DNA of 64,000 nt from Cercis canadensis. Its lineage: Eukaryota; Streptophyta; Magnoliopsida; Fabales; Fabaceae. Of this stretch, positions 15,665-30,600 are shown in pieces. The notes beneath the pieces were generated by a model, which worked only from the letters and a program-made list of their open reading frames with translations, was not told the origin of the DNA and did no database searches. Positions within the stretch are counted from its first letter, which is position 1. Every line of letters starts with the position of its first letter. The DNA lies in assembly GCA_003255065.1 (NCBI GenBank), contig QAOA01006013.1, forward strand, positions 897,551 through 961,550, written 5' to 3'. Made by a program: the position numbers and the translations under genes.

Positions 15665-18600
15665 ATGGCTTTCATGTCGGTCTTGGAATCAGACCTTCGC
15701 GCTCTCTCTGTAGAAGCTCGCCGTCGTTATCCTGCCGTCAAAGATGGCGCAGAGCACGCAATTCTTAAGGTTAATACTCCATCTTATACATCAATTGGTT
15801 GAGATATTTTATCTCATTGTTACTTTTTTAAGTTAGATCAGGTTTTAGCCGTTGTAACATCCAAAATTCTGCTGCATTTGGATTTTTTTTTCAATATAGG
15901 AAGGTTTTGCCGCAGTCATTGGTAACTTAGGAATTCAAATACATGAATTTTGGTTTACATTTTCTGCTGGAGAACATTACTGTAAGTCAACTGGCGTAGT
16001 AGAGCTGCACGCTTTAGTTCCAAGTACCCTCAATGCAGGGTGTTTGATTGCTCAGAAAGTGAAGAAAATGCGAATCTTATAGTTTTTATTTGTTGCTTTA
16101 CCCAACTGTGTATGAGGATCGAATAAATGTTCTAGTGCAAGGAAAGGAAACTATAAGAAAATGTTGGATCGACGTGGCCTTCTTTCGCAACATTCTCTAT
16201 TTACCTTGTCTGCAACAAAAGTATAATATTATGCACAAGTTTCGAAAGAAACACCTGTTTGCTAATTTTATCCATTTTCTTTTTAAAAAGAAAGTCTCAG
16301 CTATGAAATCTTACAATTCTCAATATTGACTTGCAGCTTCGTTCATTGTCAAGTCCCAGTGAAATTGCACATAATGAGGACATACTACGAATCTTTTTGA
16401 TGGCATGTGAGGTTCGAACAGTAAAGCTTAGCATTATTGGACTTTCATGTCTGCAAAAACTTATATCTCATGATGCAGTTTCTCCATCCGCCCTGAAAGG
16501 GATACTATCTACACTGAAAGACGTGAGTTCATATAACTAGTAGGCAAATATACTGGTTTCAAAATTTTAGTAGGATCTTGCTTTTACTCTTTGGCCATGC
16601 TGACTATCTTATTATGCTCATTTAGTGGTCTTGGCTATGTCTTCATGTATGTCAATTGTGGATACTTTTACTATTACTGTTACTTTGATGATTAAGCCCT
16701 GTTATTGCGGACTTATGCAACAGCTGGAATGATGTTAACTAATTCATGCATTAATAACCTGCCAAGCTTTCTTTGTTCTGTCATCTTCAGCATGCTGAAA
16801 TGGTGGATGAGGGTGTTCAGCTCAAAACCCTTCAGACTATATCAATAATATTTCAGTCACGTTTACACCCTGAAAATGAGGTAAGCTTCAAGAACAGAAA
16901 TTACACGTGCTTGCTTGGTCAAGATTATATAATAGCTGGGAGCTAGCTGATAAGGAGATTGGACTCAGTTACAAGTAACAGATCTAAATGAGAATTATGT
17001 ATTATTACATTGTGGACTCGGCAATTTTCTTGTTGGAAGGCATGGATCTCCTATTTTTAACTCTATTTAGAACAATTTGAGAGGAAAAGAGTCTGGGTTA
17101 ATACAGTTTAGTGAATAATCTCATTAGAATTTTTTATCCTGCCAATTATTGTCTTTTAGTGGAGGACATTTTTACGATTGGTATCTTATTAATTTCAGGA
17201 TACTATGTCCCAAGCTCTTGGTATCTGTCTCCGGCTTCTGGAAAACACTCGATCTTCTGATAGTGTGCGAAAGTAAGCTAAAATATTATTGTACTATGTT
17301 GAGCTTTGACAAGCATTTCTCTATCATCCTTTTGTCTATTAATATCTTATCCTTAGTCTGTTGCTTCGCATTTTTAGATATATCACAACTTCTCTTTGGT
17401 GTTGCAGTACTGCTGCAGCTACCTTCAGGCAGGCAGTGGCATTGATTTTTGATCGAGTGGTTTTGGCTGAGTCTCTTCCTGCTGGCAAATTTGGTTTTGG
17501 AGGTCAGATCTCCCGGACAAGATCAGTTACTGGTGACATCAGCCGTAGCATTAATCTGTCAGAGTATGTTCCCCCCTCCTCTCCTTGTGAATATAATGAT
17601 ACTTTTTTCCTCTTTTCCTGTGATGGGGTGTTAATATAGACTTGCATAATATTGTTGTCTGGAATTGAATTTGAAGCCTTGAACTTATAGTGTCCATAAT
17701 CATGACCAGCTCGTTAGATCATGAATCTGTTTTTGGAGGGCCGCTATTGATGAGGGAAACTTTAACTGAAACTGGAAAACTTGGGCTTCGCTTGCTTGAA
17801 GACCTGACTTCTCTGGCCGCAGGTGGATCTGTATGTGCTTATTTGAAACTACTTGTTTGTTCCAAATAAATCCATTTTTTTGGTGTTTTTTGCCACTCAG
17901 TACTTAGAAATCCATTCAGTTGCTCGTATTTTTGTATGCATGCAAAATTTCATGCAGTTATTCATCATATTGATATTAATTAAATGCCATTTCTTACTGG
18001 ATTATATTAATTTGGCATCTATTCTACAGGCATTTTGGTTACATGTCAATACTCTTCAGAGGACATTTGCACTTGATATACTTGAGTAAGGAATTTTTGT
18101 AAAGCTTATGGTTTATGTCTTTTAAACTTGCAGTCTTTAGATTCTTCAAACTGCATATTTGATTGAGCGACTCGGCATTAATTGTCTATTACTTTTTTCT
18201 CCACCAACTTTAAAGTTATTTAATAAGACACTGAGAAATTGTTGGAACTATAGTTTTTACTAATTGGATACATCTTTTATTTAATTTGTATTTTTTTTAT
18301 TTAGTGTTGCATTTCTTATTCCCCCAAAAAAGGATAATAAAGTCTCTTGTAATTGGTTACTCATAGTTTTTTTTTTTTTTTTTTGTTTTGTTTNNNNGGG
18401 GGGGGGGGGGTTGGTTGGTTTGGGGGAGATGTTACTGGATAAGGAGATAAATTTAAGAAAAAAATTAGAGTTCTTTTTTGATGACTCACTTTCTATATAA
18501 TTGGTGATTGCATGGTGCTTACGTCTTCTATTGTGTAAACTTTTTAAAATATACTTATGTTGTACAGAGAATCTGGTTTGAAATTGCATAAATATTACAA

Positions 18601-21600
18601 AAGTAAAATGAAGAAATAAATAGAAGGTTTGGTTAACTGCTCCTCTCCTTTTGGGCACTTGAGGGAAGGGTTCAATAGCCTTTCTAGGGTACGGGATGAG
18701 CATGTTGGTTGGGATAATGGCTTTCCATTAGGAAGTCCAGCAGCTTTAAATTACATTTTAATGTACTCTCATGATATGCTGTGTACTTGTTTACACTAAT
18801 CTCTGACTTTTGAAGGTTTAATAAAATTCCTTGATTGCTACATTTTCACTTGTTTCTATGTTTATGAAAGCCATCAACATATATATTCTAAAATTAGGTC
18901 ATTCTAATGCTTTTGAACTGTTGTCACCAGAGTGGTGAATGATGTATGATGGTTCTGCTGACCAGCATATGGGTTTCTAATGCTTTTGATTATGTGGTTC
19001 ATCTTTTTCAGGTTCATTTTGTCCAATTATGTGGCTGTTTTCAGAACCTTGTTACCCTATGAACAGGTGGCTGTGATGATTTGATTCAGAATGTTCATTT
19101 TGTCCAATTTAAGCATGCTAGCATATCATTTATTCTTTTATTTTCGGTACATTTGTTCAAAAACTTTCAGGTTTTACGCCACCAGATATGTTCACTTATG
19201 ATGACTTCACTTCGTACCAATGCAGAGGTAATTAGTCCCCTGAAATATTTAGTATAATGACTCTAATCATTCCCAACCTTCAGTGCTATTTTGAGAGTGA
19301 AGAGGGGTGAGGAGTTTTCTTTGCCATAATTTATTTATTTATTCATGACAAAAGAAGCCACTAAGATACGAAGGAACAAAAACAAAAACAAGGAAAAGTA
19401 AACTAAATCATACAGCAAGAAACATGGGCTTGAAAGACCTTTCTGGTTTCTCTGCAAATTGGCTAAAGAAACCCTTAAAGAATTGATGAACTGAAACATA
19501 TAGGGAAGCCTTAAAGATAAGCCATATTATGTGTTAATCCTAATAAACTCTGCACTCCAAATGAAAGCTTAGAGGGAGCCTTACATTCTAGAACGAAGTG
19601 GTGAAAACAAGATTTTTGCTAGTAAGCGATTAAATAATATTTTTGAATAGGTGATTGAATAATATTTTTTTAATATGTTAATTAGCTTGATGGAGAAGCT
19701 GGTGAGCCTAGCTTTCGTCGCTTGGTCTTGCGGTCTGTTGCTCATATTATCAGGCTTTACAGTTCATCCCTTATCACTGAATGTGAGGTAAGCATTCTGT
19801 ATCCTTTTTCTTCTATTTCTAGCCACTCTTTTCATGCCAATGAAGTTATTAAAATATTTAATGCAGGCTGGTTTTTGGTCATTTCTTTTTCTGGATAAAG
19901 TTGATGTGTTTGCTTTGGAAATTGTATGTTGTAGAAAAGTGTCTAAGTAGTAATTGAGACTTTGTTTTCAACTGATATCTGATCCTCTGTTGATAACCTT
20001 AGAAGCAATAAAATTTATTGCATTAGCTTCAGACAGGAGAGAAATCTACTGCAAGCTAAACTTTCAGGTGATGAATAACTTATGATCATAATAATTACTT
20101 GTACTTGAAGAAGAACTGAAAACATTATCTGTATTTTAACATGTGTATTTTTTTGGAGAGAACAATAATTTATTAAAGGAAAGAAGAAGAGTACATAGGA
20201 TCCCACTAAGAGAAACCCAAAAACAAAGAGGCCAGGGTTCTAACCCTATTCCAGAAAACATGAATCGGCTGGAATCTCTGGTTGAAAATTCTAGCATTAT
20301 GCTCAAGTCAAATACTGCACAGCCCTGGAAATGTAGTGCACTGCCATAAGGCTTTCACAGCCTCTTGTCATGATCTCATCTTTTAGGCTCTTTCTAGTAT
20401 TAAACATTTTCTCTCTCTTAAGTTTAATCCTTCTATGCTGAACTTTATTGTCAACCACCCTTTATATGTTATAGATAGCATCTCAACTAAGTTTACAGCT
20501 GCTTGGTTTTTTTTCCCCTTTCTGCAGGTCTTTCTCAGTATGTTACTGAAGGTCACTTTTCTTGACTTGCCATTATGGCATCGCATTCTTGTTCTTGAAA
20601 TCTTGAGGGTAATGTAGATATGCAGTATTTTTCTCTGCAAACCTTGTTTTATATTTAAGACATTGATTTATTCATTAAAGCTTTTTCCTAACAACCAGAA
20701 ATTGTGTCCTATAGGGTTTTTGTGTGGAGGCAAGGACATTGCGGATTCTATTCCAAAATTTTGATATGTAAGCTCAATATCTTGCTATTTAATGATATTG
20801 TGCATAAAGCTGTTATATACCCCCATATCATCTCTTCCTCTCACACTTTAATTGATGGCACTTAACTGGGGAATGAGAAACCACAGAAAAGAAGCTATGG
20901 TTTATTGGTTTGCCTGTTAAATATTTACATGCTCTGTTCAACTAGCATGCATGTTTTCTTTACCCTATCAAGATGGATTATTATTGCTTATCACATTCAA
21001 GATTTTAGCAATACATGAATTTGAGGGAGCCTGTAGGCGAGACAACTTATCTTAGCTTATTCAATCAATGAAGCTGATACAGTTCTTGTAAAAGGAAAGA
21101 AAACCCTAGTTGAAATACCAGTACATTTTAGAGCTTGCAAATATCTGCTGAAGTTGTAATAACAATAAGTGGGTTTGAAATATGATTTGTTTGACATAGG
21201 AACAACATCATCCCCCAAGTCCTTATAGAATACCATGTCATACTAAATGTATGAAGAGACATGAAATCTGGTTCAGTTTTATTGCATTAGTAACAAACAG
21301 GATATATTTTGCTTTTTGAAATAACTTAAATCATTGACAAGCTGCTCGTAAGCCCATATTATTTGGATAGGAATTGTTGGTTTTTAAAGATCAGAAGCTT
21401 GGCTATCTTAGGACCTTCAACATGTGTCACCCATATCCTCCTTTTGGCCAACTGTTGGACTAATATGCTGATGACTAGGGGTGTAATTGGTCCGGTTTAC
21501 ACCTCAAACCGATCACTGAACTGACCAAGCCTACTCGGTTCGGTTCGGTTCGGTTCGGTTCAGTTCGGTCGGTTTAATCGGTTTTGTCACTAAACCAAAC

Positions 21601-24600
21601 CTTCCAGTCCCACCCACACATCTTAAAGGGACGTGGGCCTTCTCAAGTTAGGCCATCAATGCAATAGGTAGTGATATTTGATATGGAGCCCAACTTAGTT
21701 GGGCTAAGTCTTACAAGTTCTATGATTGTAAATGCTAAAATGGTCCATAGCAAGAGAAAAAAAGACTTTTTTCATCATTAGCAAAAAATTAAAAAAAAGA
21801 AAAAGAAGTAAGTGCGTCCTTCCCGTTTCTTTAGCCACATAATCTGATTCTCCTTCCTAAAATGGTGTAGAGCCTAACCAGCACCACCACCTGCACATTT
21901 CTACAAGGATCACAAATTCAAAAAAAAAAAAAAACGCAAGAGAAATAGAAACAGAGAACAATACAAAGGCCTAAGAAGGGGGAAAGAGAACAATATAGAG
22001 AGATGGAGACAGAGCTACAGCAAGAGAAATAGAAACAGAGACTGAAGCAAGGAGAAAATGGAGCAGATCGAGAAAGAAATTGGGATTTCTTGCCTTAATC
22101 CTTTCCCTCAAGAGTCCCAATTTGCTCTCCCATTGTTACGACTTGTGAATGGTTGAGGAAAAAATTTGGGGCTTGCATCAGAGAGTGAAGACTGAACACC
22201 AGAAACTTTAAAGACTAAAGACCACAACCACTGATTGCCTCCGAGACTTGCGTTGCGACTTGTGTTTGCTGCTTGCTGCTGATTTACCTGAGAGGCAGAG
22301 ACGGAGAGAACCGGAAGGGACTTGCGAGAGGAGGGGAGAGCCAGAGCACAGAGGAGAGCAGCAGAGACCATGAATTCACTCATTCAGACCAGAAAGCAAA
22401 AAGGCAGAGAGGGGTCAAGGAGGCTTGCGAGTTAGAAGAGGGAGAGGGAGAAAGAGAAGGCTAAGGGATTTAGGGTTCAGCAGGGCTTCCAAAACAACGT
22501 AGTTTTTGAAAGTTTATAATAATATTACATATAAAATTATATATATTATATATCCGGTTCGGTTCGGTTTTTAATCGGTTTTTTATTACTAAAACCAAGA
22601 ACCGAACTGGACAGTTTGGTTTTCCAAAAATAAAAACCAAAAACCGGACCGACACTCTCGGTTTGGTTCGGTTTTCCNACCAAAAACCGGACCGACCCTC
22701 TCGGTTTGGTTCGGTTTTCCTTCGGTTCGGTCAGTTTAGCCGGTTTGGCTTACACCCCTGATGACCATGCATCTTGGCCTCTCTCTGGTGCTATTCACAT
22801 GGTTTTTTAAGGGTATTTCTTGACCATATGCAGAGAGATTGGAGAGCTATTTTACTTTCATTCTCTTCTGTTTTTGCTGTGTATATTTTGCTTAGAGCTT
22901 ATCTCGTTCTCCTCTTCCTTTGTATTGTGTGTGTGTATATATATATATATATTTGTATGTATATAATCTTGAAGAAATTACTACTATATACTCACTGCTT
23001 CCATGCATTGGCATTTTAGCAACCCCAAGAATACGAATGTTGTGGAGGGTATGGTCAAAGCTCTTGCTAGAGTTGTTTCAAATGTACAGGTATGGTGTTG
23101 ATAACATATCCTCCCATCAATTTTTTGTGTTCATGCTTTTTGGACATGATAAAATGCAATATCAAAATGGTATAAACTATATTGCTCTTTGTTTTGTTTG
23201 CGTGACTTTAATTGGATTGCCTTTATAATTTTTCTTCTCAAACATATATCATTCTCTTTTTCAAATCTTGCTGGTCAAATGAAAATTTACTTTCACTTTT
23301 TCTATCACATTTTCCTATAAGGGCTACTGTTCTTTCCCTAGATTTGAAAATAGTATTTTGGTTAGAAGAAACTTATAATGCATTCTGTAGGCTCAAGAAT
23401 CGAGTGAGGAGAGCTTAGCAGCTGTAGCAGGAATGTTTAGCAGCAAAGCCAAAGGTATCTATTTTCATATTGAGATTGAGCAATTTTATGGACATATGCA
23501 TATCTTCTTACAAAAACCAAATTATTGTTTTGTCCAATTATTTTCATGTACTGAGAATCTTGATGCATGTAACAGATGAGAATTTGTTTTTTCTGTAGGT
23601 ATTGAATGGAGTCTAGAGAATGATGCGTCCAATGCAGCAGTCTTAGTTGCCAGTGAAGCACATGCCATTACCTTGGCAGTTGAAGGTCTGTTAGGGGTTG
23701 TCTTCACTGTGGCTACTTTGACAGATGAAGCAATAGATGTTGGGGAGGTAATCTTGTATATTCTTTCTGTTGGATTTTCTGTTCTACTTTCTTTCGGTTA
23801 TCTTACGTGAGATAGCATGGTTTCTCCATGTTCAATCAGCTTGAATCCCCTAGATGTGATACTGATCCACCAGCAAAGTGGACTGGGAAAACTACAGTTC
23901 TCTGCATTTCAATGATTGATTCTCTGTGGCTGACAATACTTGATGCCTTATCTCTTATTCTATCAAGGTTTGTCTTTATACACACACACAGATTATATAC
24001 ACAAATGTTAAATTCTAGTCTATTACAATCTGACTCAGATAATTTGAAGGTCACAAGGAGAGGCAATTGTATTGGAAATATTAAAGGGCTATCAGGCATT
24101 CACTCAGGTAACTTGGTTTTGGTATCAACTCAAATTTTTACTATAATTGTCATGAAGGCTTTTTGTAGAATTTCTGTATTGGCTTCCTTACCTAAATGGT
24201 GAAGGAGTTGTGAATTTAGAGGGATTTGATACAACCAATCAATCCCTCAAAATCAGAAATAGTCTAATCTAGGGGATTACAAATAAATACAGCTTAATCT
24301 AAGGGATTTACAGCTATCCTATTAAATGAGCTATTTACAGAAAGTCACTAATTCTCCTTGATTGTCAATCCTGTAACCTTTGGGATTTCAACACTTTTTT
24401 TGGTGGGAAAATAAGAATTCTGGTTCTGCTTTCTTATGTTAATGGCATATGAAATATTAACTTCAAACTTTTCAATATTGTGCATTTTTTTTTTCTTTTC
24501 TTTTCTTGACTTTGTCACAAATAATGACATTTGACGTGATGATTCAACAGGCATGTGGGATTCTTCGAGCTATAGAACCTTTAAACTCATTTCTGGCATC

Positions 24601-27600
24601 CCTTTGCAAATTTACTATCAATTTTCCTGTTGAAACAGAAAGAAAGAGGTATCAAAATATTTAAAAGTTTCTCGTTTCTTATGTTTGTTTATATTGCTTC
24701 ATTTGTTTTATGCACTTAACTCTCAGGTATGGGTATGAGTATGCCACCTCAAGCCCTTTTATTTCTATGATCGACTCATAATAATTGTTGGATTTTATTG
24801 GCTTTTCTTCTATTATTTGTTAGAAAAGTTAAACAATCTCATTCTTACAGTTTACTTATACACTGCTTTTATTTTCTAGTTCCTGTAGGGGTTGGACATT
24901 GCTTCATTTCTGATGCTCTTAGTAGCTTGCAACATTCCATATAGTATCTATTTGTAAAAGAATATAATACAATACAATACTTTTAAACAATCTCATTCTT
25001 GCAGTTTACTTACCACTGCTTTTATTTTCTAGTTCCCGTAGGGGTTGGACATTGCTTCATTTCTGATGTTCTTAGTAGCTTGCAACATTCCATATAGCAT
25101 CTATTTGTAAAAGAATATAATACAATACAATACTTTATTAGAACCCCACAAAGAAAGATTGGAGGGCCATTTTGTTTTAATTTTCCCTTTGTATAAAGAA
25201 ACATGAATTTCATGAAAAGACACTAAGGGATGGGCCTCATGCAAGAAGCATATGCAAACCCAAGCCCTGAAGTATTGAAACTGGCAGTAAAAAGATGTCA
25301 AAAAAGTAAATAATTGTGGATAAGAGATTATAACCTATAAAGGGATTGAACTGAACTGCCATAGACATAGAGGGTCATAAGAAAGCTGCATTAATAAGTC
25401 TCCTCTCAGAATCTACCTTTTTCTTTCTGTCCCCACACACACTGATACACTGGGAGCATGTTCCATATCAAGCTTCTACTCCACTCACTAAGATGACCTC
25501 CCCATACGACAGGCTGAACAAGTCAATATGTGGCTGGCATTAACCCTCCAGGGGACGGCCCTAGAGCATATCCCTTGTATAATTTACCCCTCTCACTGTG
25601 CTATTAATACTACTTTTTGTAAAGAATTCTCCCTGCATGTTCAGTCCCTCCCCCTCACAGACCATGTGCATGTACATGCATGTATACAATTTTTACATCT
25701 TTAAATAACTTTATTCTTCTCCTAAATTCGTTGTTGGATCAGAAGCTGTCATAATGTGGATTATTTTATGATTTTGCATCTCTATCAGAAGTTGGTTTCT
25801 GTTCCTGAGACATTAACTAAGAACAGTGTAGAATAAAATTTCAAATCTGAAGAAACTGCCAGTAAAAGGCTTTGGCATGCTCAATTAACATAACAAGTGC
25901 ATATAATCCTACAGTGAAAATTGTTGAAAGTTACTTACATGCATTATGCGGGCAATATGGCATTTAGGTGGTTTCACATGATAAGATGGCTGTATCCCAT
26001 TAATTTTCTTTTTGAGTTTTTACTCTCTGTTAATCATTTATCAGTATATCTTTCAAGAATTCAAGCTCAGTGTCCAAATTCTTTCTAAAATTTGATATTT
26101 TAGCAGTGCTTTGCAGTCTCCTGGATCAAAACGGTTAGAGTTATCAGTTGATCAGAAGGATAACGTTGTGCTTACTCCCAAGAATGTGCAGGTAGTCCTT
26201 CCGGTTATGTGATTATGATATATGTGACTTTTATTTTTTCCCCTTCACTGACAATCTTTCTTTCTCTTTTCTCTTCTGTAGCTCATTTCCTATTGAATGG
26301 ATGTGCATTGTTTGGTTGACCAATTACTTATTTTACTCTGACTGATCTTGTAAACTAGGCTTTGAGGACCCTCTTCAACATTGCTCATCGATTACATAAT
26401 GTTTTGGGTCCATCCTGGGTTCTGGTATGTTATTATGGTTCTCCCATTTTCCATTAGTAGGTTGAGTTCATTCTCATGAGTGGTTGTGGTGAATAACTAC
26501 AGGTGTTGGAAACTCTGGCAGCTTTAGATCGAGCAATTCATTCCCCACATGCCACTACTCAGGTGATTTTGTTTGTTGTATACTTGTATTATCCTACAGC
26601 AAAGTTACATTCACAAATAATGCATAAACTTGATTGTTTAAGAAAAAATTCATTATTGAAGTCTGTGCATGGAATAAAAAATTAAATAAAGTAGTTGTGG
26701 AAAGTGGAAATAATAAAAAATAAAGTTTGTGAACTTGTGTTTGAGCAGATAGCATTGTTTCTTTTTCGCAAATCAATTTGTGAATTCTTTGTTGATTTCC
26801 GCTTATTTCTGTCACTGGGTTCACATTGAAGGCAAATTAATAGAGCAAATGACACGGTGATAAGAAAGCATACTGAATAATTTTTTTTTTTTTTTTGTGT
26901 GCATTGGTTGTATTCCAGTTCCTTGGCATATGAGAATGTTCTAATGTTATTTGCTGTCCAAGTCACTTTTGTTGTTGCTTAGTTTCTTTAGAAGGTTTCT
27001 TTCTGTTATATCTGCAAATGACCATTAAACCTGCAGGAGGTCTCTACTGCTGTCACAAAGTTCACAAGGGAGTCATCTGGTCAATACAGCGACTTCAATA
27101 TTCTCTCCTCTTTGAATTCTCAGGTGAGTAAACCAACTTTGGTCTTGTTTGGTGAATGACATGATAATGCTTACAACTTGTAAACTTAAAATAAGTATGA
27201 ATGACATCTGAAGATTATCTTTTCCTGCTTTCAATGGCTGTGGGCATTGAAAATATGATTAACAAGGAGATTATCTTTTCCTCCTTGTTAATTTTTTCCC
27301 CTTTTCTATGTTGAGAGTGAAAATATGATTTTTCTTTGCTACTTAAGAAATCTTTATGTTTCCTTTAGCTTTGTCCTCCTCTCCTTTGCCACATCTATAG
27401 GCCATTTGCTCTAACCTGGTATTCTTTACTTTTTGAAAGCTATTTGAAAGTTCTGCCCTCATGCACATCTCTGCGGTAAAATCCCTTCTCTCTGCATTAT
27501 GTCAACTTTCACATCAATGCATGTCTTCAAGTGGTTTGGGACCAACAGCAAGCCAAAAAATTGGAAGCATCAGCTTTTCAGTGGAGAGGATGATATCCAT

Positions 27601-30600
27601 CCTTGTGAATAATGTTCACAGTATGTAGATTCGGTAACTCTAAAGATGGTAGTCATTGTATTTCTATATTTGATGTTTAATTTCTCATTTTTGCCTTTTA
27701 CCTTCCTCCAGGAGGTACATGTGATATTTAGGTTCTATTTATAAGAAAATTTTCATTCTTGAATGCATGATTGAATAAAGGTGTTATTTCATCTGTTTTC
27801 CACTACAGGAGTGGAGCCATTTTGGGATCAAGTTGTTGGTCACTTTCTTGAGGTTTTCCCCCTTTCCTCCTTCTTACATTAATATCTGCAATACGAACTT
27901 CATTTTCATCCCTCTTGAAATTTTTAGATTATTTGCAGCTTGCTGATAATCCTAATCCGCATTTGAGAAATATGGCCCTTGATGCACTTGATCAATCTAT
28001 CTCTGCAGTCTTAGGTTCAGACCGATTTCAAGACTATAAACCATTCAAGTCTCTAGAAACATCCCAAGAAGTGAGAACTTCTACTATTTTTTATGGATGG
28101 AAACCCATATTCTATTGAAAACAGGGTTTGATTTGTGTGCATGCGCATGTAGATGGAATCAAGTGTTGCAGAGTTGAGGGCACTAGAATGCTCTCTCATA
28201 TCTCCATTGAAGGTTCTTTATTTTTCTAGTCAAAGCATTGATGCTCGTGCTGGATCTTTGAAAATTCTTCAGCATGTTTTAGAGGTAATGCTGTTGCAGA
28301 TTGATCAAATTTTGTTGCCATTTTTGTTTTCTTATCCTTAGGTTCTGTTCATGATAGTATCTTACAAATTCTTTTAGAGGCATGGAGAAAAACTTCATTA
28401 CAGTTGGCGGAATATACTTGAAATGTTGAGGTTGAACTTCTTACTGTTCTCTTAGTACATCAATCTATTATTTTTTGAGTGTTGGCCTTTTGTTAATCTT
28501 CTTATTTTTATTTGCCCAAGGTCTGTAGCAGATGCTTCAGAGAAGGATCTTGTCACCCTTGGCTTCCAGGTTAATAAAGATATGACTTATTTGTTTGGTG
28601 ATTATTTCTGTTTTATAGATCTAATCTGTCTACTAACACTTCAACGACAGTATTACACACAGTCACTTACAAACATGTACATGTAAAACAGTAAAAGTGC
28701 ATATTTATCCAAGTATCTCTCCTTTTTTCTTTTTTGGTTATCTTCTCTCTATGACAGGGAAAAAAGATAGAGAGAAAGATTTATTTTGTTGTATCTTTGT
28801 TATTTTGACAGACTATTATGTTCACACTTTTGGCATCTTTTATATAGTGATTGCAAGACTAATATGTGGGACAGAGTCTTATGTGTGCTTAGGTTGCATC
28901 ACTGTCATATTTCAGGCTAGATAGTTAAATTTGATATCAAAATTTAGTAGTTTTGTATTGATTATCCTGTAAGCTATGACAGTATCATTTATGCTAATTT
29001 TGCAATGGGCTTTTCTTTTCCCCCCACCTTTCCTCCAGAACCTACGGGTGATAATGAATGATGTACTGTCTACCATACCTGCAGACTGCCTTCAAGTGTG
29101 AGATCCCAAATCTTTATCTTTATTTAATTTTGATATCTACATGCATAAATATGTGTAAACTGTAAAATATATATGATTTTTCTTAGCTTTTTGCAGCAAC
29201 ATGTTATTTAATGCCAATATTATTATTATCTCACAAGTATTTGTATTATATTTTCACTACAATCATTTAGTCTTTGTTCTTGTCCATTCTAGTGTGCTTG
29301 ACTAAGCATGCAAAAGTCTTGGTATCTTGCTTTTTCTGTGCATTACAAAATAATGACAAATTTTGTATTATATCAACAATATGGGCAAGACCAGAGTAAC
29401 AAATGTCAGAATATTAAATTTTTTAGTATATATGATGCATGAGACTGTCTATAATGAGTCTTGTGGGTAAGTGCTCTGAAGGATCTTAAACCATAAATTG
29501 TTCATTTCATGGGTCAGGTTGATTTGTCGGAAGAATCGGAACTTTTTAATGCTTAGAGGGTAAGAATTAACCCCTTATCTGCATTAACACGCATATTGCA
29601 GATGTGTAGATGTGAGTGGAGCATACAGTGCTCAAAAGACAGAGTTGAACATAAGCCTGACAGCAATTGGCCTTCTATGGACCATGACCGATTTCATTGC
29701 AAAGGGTCTTCTGAATGGACATTTAGAAGGAAAGGAAACAGGTTCGGATTCTGTTGTCAATCTATCTGCTCAAAATTTCATAAACCTGATCTTAAATGGT
29801 TTTTTGGTACTTGTAATCTTGCTGGAATTTCAGGTGTCAGTTCTATGGCAAAGCAAATCGACAGTGAGAAGATGGAGGAACAAAATCTTGGTGTTTCTAA
29901 TAATGTCAGTGACCAAGTTTCCTATATAGATTTTGATTGCAAGAAGCTTTTGTTTTCTGTTTTCTCCTTACTTCAAAACCTTGGGGCTGATGAGAGACCA
30001 GAGGTACGATAAACTAAATTTCTCATTCTTCTTATTCTTATTTTTATTTTCCATTTGTCCACGTTGAGTCATTGACCATATGAAGATGGCTTCCCTTATT
30101 GCCTGAACAATTTGAACCTCTTTGTGTAGTGGTGCTGTGGATTTAAACGTCAAGATTTTATTTTATCTTTGATTCTTCAAATCTATTTCAGCTTACAACA
30201 AACTTTGACAGTAACTTCAGAAAGCCATTGCATTCTTTGCTTTAAGTCAATGTAAATGGGTCTAAGATCGTACCAATAAGAAATTAGTCAAAGTATTATT
30301 GTAAGCATATTTTTGATGTGCTTTTTTTATTGTTTGGAAGTATGAATATGATCTTTCATAATTTAATTTAAATCCTACGGATGTTTGTTTGAAGATATTG
30401 ATGTACCCTTTTGTTGTATAATTGACTTTTCTTGTCTACATCAAGGGGTTTTACTGCTATTTTTAAAATCTCTAGTCTGTGATTCTTCCTTTGAAGTTAT
30501 TTCCTGCACTTTATCTCAACTGCTGACAAGATATTTGCCATTAGATGGGATGGTTATGTGGTTGCACTGGCAGCCAGATCCATGAATCTTCCAAAGGAAC

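Noticed and set aside
18281-18703. 140-aa minus-strand frame across the NNNN tract
   Set aside because: Low complexity (poly-K, poly-P from the T/G runs) inside MON2 intron 7.
22108-22383. 91-aa minus-strand frame MSEFMVSAALLCALALPSSR...
   Set aside because: It lies in the core of the hAT-like element, has Ser/Ala-rich low-complexity sequence and resembles no family I know. Kept only as possible captured sequence.
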